Shown piece by piece: positions 58,486-64,000 of a DNA stretch of 64,000 bases. The stretch lies in assembly GCF_016745095.1 (NCBI RefSeq), contig NZ_CP067087.1, forward strand, positions 2,530,501 through 2,594,500, given 5' to 3'. Below the pieces are notes generated by a model that saw only the letters and a program-made list of their open reading frames with translations, had not been told where the DNA came from and made no database searches. A program made the translations under genes and the position numbers. Numbering within the stretch: the stretch's first letter is position 1; each line of letters starts with the position of its first letter. This DNA is from Croceicoccus sp. YJ47. GTDB taxonomy: Bacteria > Pseudomonadota > Alphaproteobacteria > Sphingomonadales > Sphingomonadaceae.

Positions 58486-60323
58486 AACGCTTCGCCCTGA
58501 TCGCCGCCGCCCTGATGGCGGGCGTGCCTGCGATTGCCATGCCCGCATCTGCCCAAACCGCCGTTGCCCAACCGGCGCCCGAACGCTTTCGCGAGCGCGG
58601 GGTGGAGGATGAAATCATCTATTTCGTCCTGCCCGACCGGTTTGCAAATGGCGACACCGCGAATGACCGCGGCGGCTATCCGGCGGACCGGATGCGCAGC
58701 GGGTATGACCCGGCGCACAAGGGGTTCTACCACGGCGGCGACCTTGAAGGTCTGACCGAAAAGCTCGACTATATTCAGGGGATGGGCGTCACCGCGATCT
58801 GGTTCGCACCGATTTTCAAGAACAAGCCGGTGCAGGGCGAGCCCGGCGATCCGGAAAGTTTCAGCGCGGGCTACCACGGGTACTGGGTTACCGATTTCAC
58901 GCAGGTCGATCCGCATTTCGGGACCAACGCGGATTTCGAAGCGTTCGTCGCGGCGGCGCATGCACGCGGGATGAAGGTCTACATGGACATCATCGCCAAT
59001 CACACCGCCGACGTCATCCGCTTTGCCGAGGATGAATACGCCTATCGCAGCAAGGGGGACTACCCCTATTCCACGCGCGGCGGTCCCGGCGGCCCGGCCA
59101 TCAACAAAGGGTTCGATCCCGCCGATCCGAGTGCGGAAAACTGGGCGCGGCTGACCGATCCGGGCTTTGCCTACACCCCCGTCGTGCCGGAGGCGGAGCG
59201 CCATGCGAAGGTGCCTGCCTGGCTCAACGATCCGATCTATTATCACAATCGCGGTGACACGTTCTGGACCGGGGAGAGCAGCGTCGATGGCGATTTTGTC
59301 GGACTCGACGATCTGTTCACCGAGCATCCGCGCGTGGTCGAGGGGATGATCGCGATTTTCGGCGACTGGATCGACCGGTACGGGATCGACGGGTTCCGCA
59401 TCGACACGGCAAAACACGTGAATCCCGAATTCTGGCAGGCCTTCGTGCCCGCCATGCTCGCCCGTGCGGAGGCGCGGGGCATCCCCAACTTCCACATTTT
59501 CGGGGAGATCGCGTATGACACGCCGGATGCCGTCACCGCCGCGCGGGTCATGGCGGAGGCCGATCTGCCCTACGCGCTCGACATGGGGTTCGCGAAGGCG
59601 GCGCAGCTTGTCGCGAGCGGCTAGGAAAGCCCTGCCGTGATGGCGGAATTCCTCATGCAGGATGTGATCTATCCCGGCGGGGCGGTCACGGCGACCGGCC
59701 TGCCGACGTTCCTTGGCAATCATGATTTCGGGCGCTTCTCGATGTTCCTGCGCGATTACGCCGAAACCGGCGACCGCGCCGAATTGCTCGCCCGGACAAA
59801 GCTCGGCCATGTGATGATGTTCGCGCTGCGCGGCGTGCCGACGGTCTATTACGGGGACGAGCAGGGCTTCATCTCCGACGGCAATGACCAGCTCGCGCGT
59901 GAGGACATGTTCGAAAGCCGGGTCGATGCCTATAACGACAATGCCCTGCTCGGCACCGATGCGACCACGGCGCAGGCGAATTTCGATACAGGGCACCCGC
60001 TGTACCGCCTCATCCGCGAATTGTCGGCGATGCGCACCGGCTCGCCGGCGCTGCGGCGCGGGCTGAGCACCGTGCGCGGTTTCGACCACGAGGGGCCGGG
60101 CCTGCTCGCGGTGGAGCGATACGATGCGGCGAGCGGGAGCCGCGTGCTCGCCGCGTTCAACACGTCTGCCGAGCCGATCACGCGCGACATCGCGGTGGAT
60201 TACGATGCCCGCGCGCTGACCCCGCTTGCGGGCGAATGTCCGGCGGCCGTCACCGCCCCGGGCAGCGTGCGGCTGACCATCCCGGCGTTCGGCTGGGCCG
60301 TGTGCGAACTGGAGGCCGGGTGA
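58482..60323 (+). pseudogene. Periplasmic GH13 alpha-amylase, interrupted by in-frame TAG
   Basis: This is an alpha-amylase of 613 codon positions with a signal peptide (cleavage after ASA near residue 25). GH13 regions are clear: YHGYWVTDF, MDIIANHTAD, GFRIDTAKHV with nucleophile Asp308, FHIFGEI with acid/base Glu342, and FLGNHDFGRF with Asp415. A TAG at codon 381 (59622-59624) lies between Glu342 and Asp415 with the same frame open on both sides, so a literal product would be 380 residues without the third catalytic acid. The stop overlaps the next ATG. A repaired enzyme would cleave imported maltodextrins in the periplasm. Confidence 0.9.
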
Positions 60324-61936
60324 TGGCAGACGTCGGCACGCACGAACCCATGGCGCAGACCGACGCCGCCATCGAATGGTGGCGCGGCGCCGCGATCTAC
60401 CAGATTTATCCGCGCAGCTTCATGGATGCGAACGGCGACGGGATCGGCGATCTTCCGGGGATTACCAGCCGGATGGAGCATATCGCCTCGCTCGGTGTCG
60501 ATGCGATCTGGATCTCGCCCTTCTTCACCAGCCCGATGAAGGATTTCGGCTATGACGTCGCGGATTACCGGGACGTCGACCCGATCTTCGGGACGCTTGC
60601 GGATTTCGATGCGCTCGTCGCGCGCGCGCATGCGCTGGGGCTCAAGGTGCTGATCGATCAGGTGTATTCCCACACCTCGGACGAACATCCCTGGTTCGTG
60701 GAGAGCCGGAAGAGCCGCGATAATCCGCGCAGCGACTGGTACGTGTGGGCCGATGCGAAGCCCGACGGAACGCCGCCGTCCAACTGGCAATCGGTGTTCG
60801 GCGGCCCGGCCTGGACTTGGGATGCGCGGCGGGGGCAATATTACCTGCACAATTTTTTGAGCTGTCAGCCGCAGCTCAACGGCCATAATCCCGCCGTGCA
60901 GGACGCAATTCTGGACGTGATGCGGTTCTGGCTCGATCGCGGTGTCGACGGGTTTCGCATCGACGCACTCAATTTCGCGATGCACGACCCTGCATTGCGC
61001 GACAATCCGCCGGCCCCGCCGACCGACCGCCCGCGCACGCGCCCCTTCGATTTTCAGCGCAAGATCCACAACATGTCGCATCCCGACATTCCCGGATTCA
61101 TCGAACGGATCCGCGCCGTCACCGACGCCTATGACGCGATCTTTACCGTCGCGGAGGTCGGCGGCGACGAGGCCGAGGCGGAGATGAAAGCCTTTACGCA
61201 GGGCGATGGGCGGCTGAACTCCGCCTATGGTTTCAACTTCCTCTATGCCGATCGCCTGACGCCCGGCCTTGTCTGTGCCGCGCTGGCCGAATGGCCGGAG
61301 ACGGGCGGGACGGGCTGGCCGAGCTGGGCGTTCGAAAATCACGATGCGCCGCGCGCCGTGTCACGCTGGTGCGCGCCGGAACACCGTGAGCGGTTCGCCC
61401 GGATGAAGATGGCGCTGCTCGCGTCGCTACGCGGCAATATCATCCTTTATCAGGGCGAGGAACTGGGCCTCACGCAGGTCGATATTCCCTTCGACCAGTT
61501 GCAGGATCCCGAGGCGATCGCGAACTGGCCGCTGACCCTGTCGCGCGATGGCGCGCGCACGCCGATGCCGTGGCATGGCGAAGCGGGCGGCGGGTTCGGC
61601 GCCGATACGCCCTGGCTCCCCCTCGGCCAGGAGAACCTCCAAAGGTCCGTCGCGCAACAGGATGCGGACCCTGCCTCGCTCCTCGCTCTGACCCGCGAAC
61701 TCATCGCATTGCGCAAATCATCGCCCGCGTTGCGGCATGGCGGCGCGGCCTGCAAAGCGATGGGCGCGCTGCTCCGGCTCGAACGCTCTTCGGGCGGGGA
61801 ACGGGTGGTGTGCCTGTTCAACATGTCGCCCGACACACTCGACAATATTCCCATTCCCCAAGGAGAAACCCTATGCAGCGTCAATTCGGTCAAGGACAGC
61901 CTTGGGCCCTATGCCGCGGTCATGGTGCGGGCATGA
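60323..61936 (+). CDS. GH13 alpha-glucosidase
   Basis: This is a cytoplasmic-type alpha-glucosidase of 537 residues (no signal peptide visible) that should release glucose from maltose and short maltodextrins. Family motifs are AIYQIYPRSFMDANGDGIGDLPGI, DQVYSHTSDEHPWF, GVDGFRIDALNFAMHD with the nucleophile, FTVAEVGGDE with the acid/base, and FENHDAPRAVSRW. It starts in TGATG overlap with the amylase gene and overlaps the GH97 gene at its end. Confidence 0.94.
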   Translation: MADVGTHEPMAQTDAAIEWWRGAAIYQIYPRSFMDANGDGIGDLPGITSRMEHIASLGVDAIWISPFFTSPMKDFGYDVADYRDVDPIFGTLADFDALVARAHALGLKVLIDQVYSHTSDEHPWFVESRKSRDNPRSDWYVWADAKPDGTPPSNWQSVFGGPAWTWDARRGQYYLHNFLSCQPQLNGHNPAVQDAILDVMRFWLDRGVDGFRIDALNFAMHDPALRDNPPAPPTDRPRTRPFDFQRKIHNMSHPDIPGFIERIRAVTDAYDAIFTVAEVGGDEAEAEMKAFTQGDGRLNSAYGFNFLYADRLTPGLVCAALAEWPETGGTGWPSWAFENHDAPRAVSRWCAPEHRERFARMKMALLASLRGNIILYQGEELGLTQVDIPFDQLQDPEAIANWPLTLSRDGARTPMPWHGEAGGGFGADTPWLPLGQENLQRSVAQQDADPASLLALTRELIALRKSSPALRHGGAACKAMGALLRLERSSGGERVVCLFNMSPDTLDNIPIPQGETLCSVNSVKDSLGPYAAVMVRA

Positions 61937-63996
61937 TGCGCGCCGCTTTGAAGGCGGCGGTAGGCGTGCTGCTCGCGTCGAGTGCGGTGCCGGCCTTTGC
62001 GGGCGACGTCACCTCGCCGGACGGGCGCACAGTCGTGACGCTCGACGTGGATGGGGATGGCGTTGCGTTTTACCGGGTGACGCGCGATGGAAAGCCGCTC
62101 ATCGCCGATAGCGACCTTGGCTTCCTGTTCACCGACGCGGAACCGATGCGCCGCAATTTCACGGTCGAGGCCGAAACGCGCGCCACCCACGACGAAAATT
62201 GGGAGCAGCCGTGGGGCGAACGCCGCTTCGTGCGCGACCATCATAACGAGCTTTCGGTCACCTTCCGCGAGGCGCGCGACACCAGCACGCGTGCCTTGAC
62301 CGTGCGGATGCGCGTGTTCGACGACGGCATCGGTTTTCGCTACGAATTTCCCGAAAGCGCCGACATGCCGGTCGCGAACATTGCCGAGGAGCTGACCGAA
62401 TTCGCCATCGCACCCGAGGCGGCGGCGGATGGCAAGGCGTGGTGGATCCCCGGCGGCGACTTCAACCGCTACGAATATCTCTACAACGAAACGCCGATCG
62501 AGGAGGTCGGCATCGCGCACACGCCGATCACCATGCGGCTTGCGGACGGAACGCATCTGTCGTTTCACGAGGCGGCGCTGGTCGATTATTCGGGCATGTG
62601 GCTGCGCAGGATGGAAGGCTCGCGGTTTCGCGCCATGCTTGCCCCGTCGAGCCGCGGCGCCAAGGTCGTGCGCGAGGGCGCCTTCACCACCCCCTGGCGC
62701 ACCATCCGCATCAGCGACGGGCCGGCGGGCTTGGTGGAAAGCGACCTGGAACTGAACCTCAACGAACCGAACACGCTCGGCGACGTAAGCTGGGTCGAGC
62801 CGGGCAAATATATCGGCATCTGGTGGGGCATGATCTCCAACCGATGGACCTGGGCGTCGGGCGAACGGCATGGCGCCACGACCGAACGCACGAAGCGATA
62901 CATCGACTTCGCCGCCGAGCATGGCTTTCGCGGCGTGCTCGTCGAAGGGTGGAACGTGGGGTGGGACGGCAACTGGTTCGGCAACGGCCGCGACTACAGC
63001 TTTACCGAGGCCTATCCCGATTTCGACCTCAAGGCCGTTACCGATTACGCGCGGAAAAAAGGCGTGCGCCTCATCGGCCATCACGAAACGGGCGGCAATA
63101 TCAAGGTGTACGAGGATCAGCTCGCCGCCGCGATGAAGCTTTACGGCGATCTCGGCGTGGATTGGGTGAAGACGGGTTACGTCGCCGACGCGGGCGGGAT
63201 CACGTCGTGCAACGCCGATATTGCCGATCCGTGCGTCGGCGATGCCGAGGTCTTCGAATGGCACGACGGACAGCGGCAGGTGCAACATCACCTGCGCGTG
63301 CTGCAGGAAGCGGCGAAGAACCATGTCGCGGTGAATGCGCACGAACCGGTCAAGGATACGGGCCTGCGTCGCACCTATCCCAACTGGGTCGCGCGCGAAG
63401 GGGCGCGGGGGCAGGAATATAATGCATGGGCGCCCTTTGCCAACGGGCCGGACCATGAACCGACGCTCGTCTATACGCGCCTGCTGTCCGGTCCGATGGA
63501 TTACACGCCCGGCGTGCTCGGCCTCGTCGGGGATCAGGATTATCCGATCGCGAGCACTCTGGCGAAACAGCTTGGCCTCTACCTCGCGATCTATTCCCCG
63601 ATCCAGATGGCGGCGGATTTCCCCGAAAGCCTGGCCGCCCATCCGCGCGAACTCGCATTCATCAAGGCCGTGCCTGCCGACTGGTCCGAAAGCCGGCTGA
63701 TCGCGGGTGCGGTGGGCGATTATGCCATTTTCGCGCGCAAGGACCGCGCGAGCGAGGATTGGTATGTCGGCGGCGTCAACGACGCGACCGAGCGTAACCT
63801 GACACTCGATTTCGACTTCCTCGAAGAGGGCCGCACCTATACCGCGAAGGTGTGGAAGGACGGGCCCAATGCCACCTATCTGACAGAGAGGCGGCACGAC
63901 ATCGCCTATGATACGGTGACGGTGCGCAAGGGTGACAGCTACGCCGTGCGGCTGGCGCCGGGTGGCGGGCTGGCGATGCAGCTCGTGCCGCGTTGA
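61933..63996 (+). CDS. GH97 alpha-glucosidase (SusB-like), exported
   Basis: This 687-residue glycoside hydrolase has a signal peptide (ALKAAVGVLLASSAVPAFAGD). The N-terminal beta-sandwich (DVTSPDGRTVVTLDV) and the catalytic barrel (GWDGNWFGN, RLIGHHETGGNIKVYEDQL, VDWVKTGYV, VNAHEPVKDTGLRRTYPN, REGARGQEYNAW) match GH97. Glutamates in HEP and in EGARGQE are at the places used by the inverting SusB branch, so alpha-glucosidase action on starch fragments is expected. The stop is at 63996, four bases before the window end. ATG 61933 overlaps the preceding stop; ATG 61936 is the alternative. Confidence 0.93.
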   Translation: MMRAALKAAVGVLLASSAVPAFAGDVTSPDGRTVVTLDVDGDGVAFYRVTRDGKPLIADSDLGFLFTDAEPMRRNFTVEAETRATHDENWEQPWGERRFVRDHHNELSVTFREARDTSTRALTVRMRVFDDGIGFRYEFPESADMPVANIAEELTEFAIAPEAAADGKAWWIPGGDFNRYEYLYNETPIEEVGIAHTPITMRLADGTHLSFHEAALVDYSGMWLRRMEGSRFRAMLAPSSRGAKVVREGAFTTPWRTIRISDGPAGLVESDLELNLNEPNTLGDVSWVEPGKYIGIWWGMISNRWTWASGERHGATTERTKRYIDFAAEHGFRGVLVEGWNVGWDGNWFGNGRDYSFTEAYPDFDLKAVTDYARKKGVRLIGHHETGGNIKVYEDQLAAAMKLYGDLGVDWVKTGYVADAGGITSCNADIADPCVGDAEVFEWHDGQRQVQHHLRVLQEAAKNHVAVNAHEPVKDTGLRRTYPNWVAREGARGQEYNAWAPFANGPDHEPTLVYTRLLSGPMDYTPGVLGLVGDQDYPIASTLAKQLGLYLAIYSPIQMAADFPESLAAHPRELAFIKAVPADWSESRLIAGAVGDYAIFARKDRASEDWYVGGVNDATERNLTLDFDFLEEGRTYTAKVWKDGPNATYLTERRHDIAYDTVTVRKGDSYAVRLAPGGGLAMQLVPR

Positions 63997-64000
63997 GCGT

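Noticed and set aside
54489-59624. TAG recoded as a sense codon in this organism
   Set aside because: TAG ends nuoI, the DUF1467 gene, the coiled-coil gene and the integrase at their expected lengths, and no suppressor tRNA or readthrough signal was seen. Error or mutation is simpler.

Overview
The window is a chromosomal segment of a GC-rich alphaproteobacterium. The gene content and order point to the Sphingomonadales (sphingomonad or erythrobacter type): a full nuo operon running into birA, coaX, RNase J and a DUF1467 protein; a trp-moaC-moeA-lexA chain behind a PpiD-like chaperone; and a TonB-receptor / tryptophan-halogenase-like / glycosidase locus. The genus call is inference, because no rRNA is present.

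Layout. 1-13066: NADH dehydrogenase I genes nuoD (5' end missing) to nuoN, with two tiny membrane-protein genes between nuoE and nuoF. 13059-16541: birA, coaX, RNase J, DUF1467. 16542-23645: a large membrane-anchored coiled-coil protein, a nucleotidyltransferase-like membrane protein, a small membrane protein, gltA and gltX. 23674-26705: comEC, then lexA with a clear SOS box. 26742-34994 (minus strand): ppiD, trpE, a DUF2233 lipoprotein, trpG, trpD, trpC, moaC, moeA, nearly all joined by 1-4 base overlaps. 35203-40959: tpiA, secG, pyrG, hsp20, grxC, a nitrilase-family amidohydrolase, DUF1178. 41016-41092: tRNA-Arg(CCT).

41048-50953 is an integrated mobile element of about 9.9 kb, bounded by a perfect 45-bp repeat of the tRNA 3' end. 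It carries a tyrosine integrase, an AlpA-like regulator facing a second regulator across a palindrome-rich control region, a string of small overlapping genes, a Toprim plus RecA-like replication protein, one lone HK97-type major capsid protein, and an OLD-family ATPase/nuclease next to the left end. No terminase, portal, protease or tail gene is present. The content fits a phage satellite with a capsid gene and a probable defence cargo gene, and it is the most novel part of the window.

51082-63996 is a starch/maltooligosaccharide locus. A sugar MFS transporter and a LacI regulator are transcribed away from a TonB receptor, a flavin halogenase-like protein, a periplasmic GH13 amylase, a GH13 alpha-glucosidase and a GH97 alpha-glucosidase. 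The likely flow is outer-membrane uptake, periplasmic cleavage, then inner-membrane transport, under LacI control.

Three otherwise well-conserved genes are broken in this sequence: trpE (one-base frameshift), the TonB receptor (in-frame TAG) and the GH13 amylase (in-frame TAG). All three breaks fall on the same hexamer CTAGGA, and the two TAG stops share the 9-mer GGCTAGGAA. This may be sequence error or mutation at a shared motif and should be settled before inferring phenotype.
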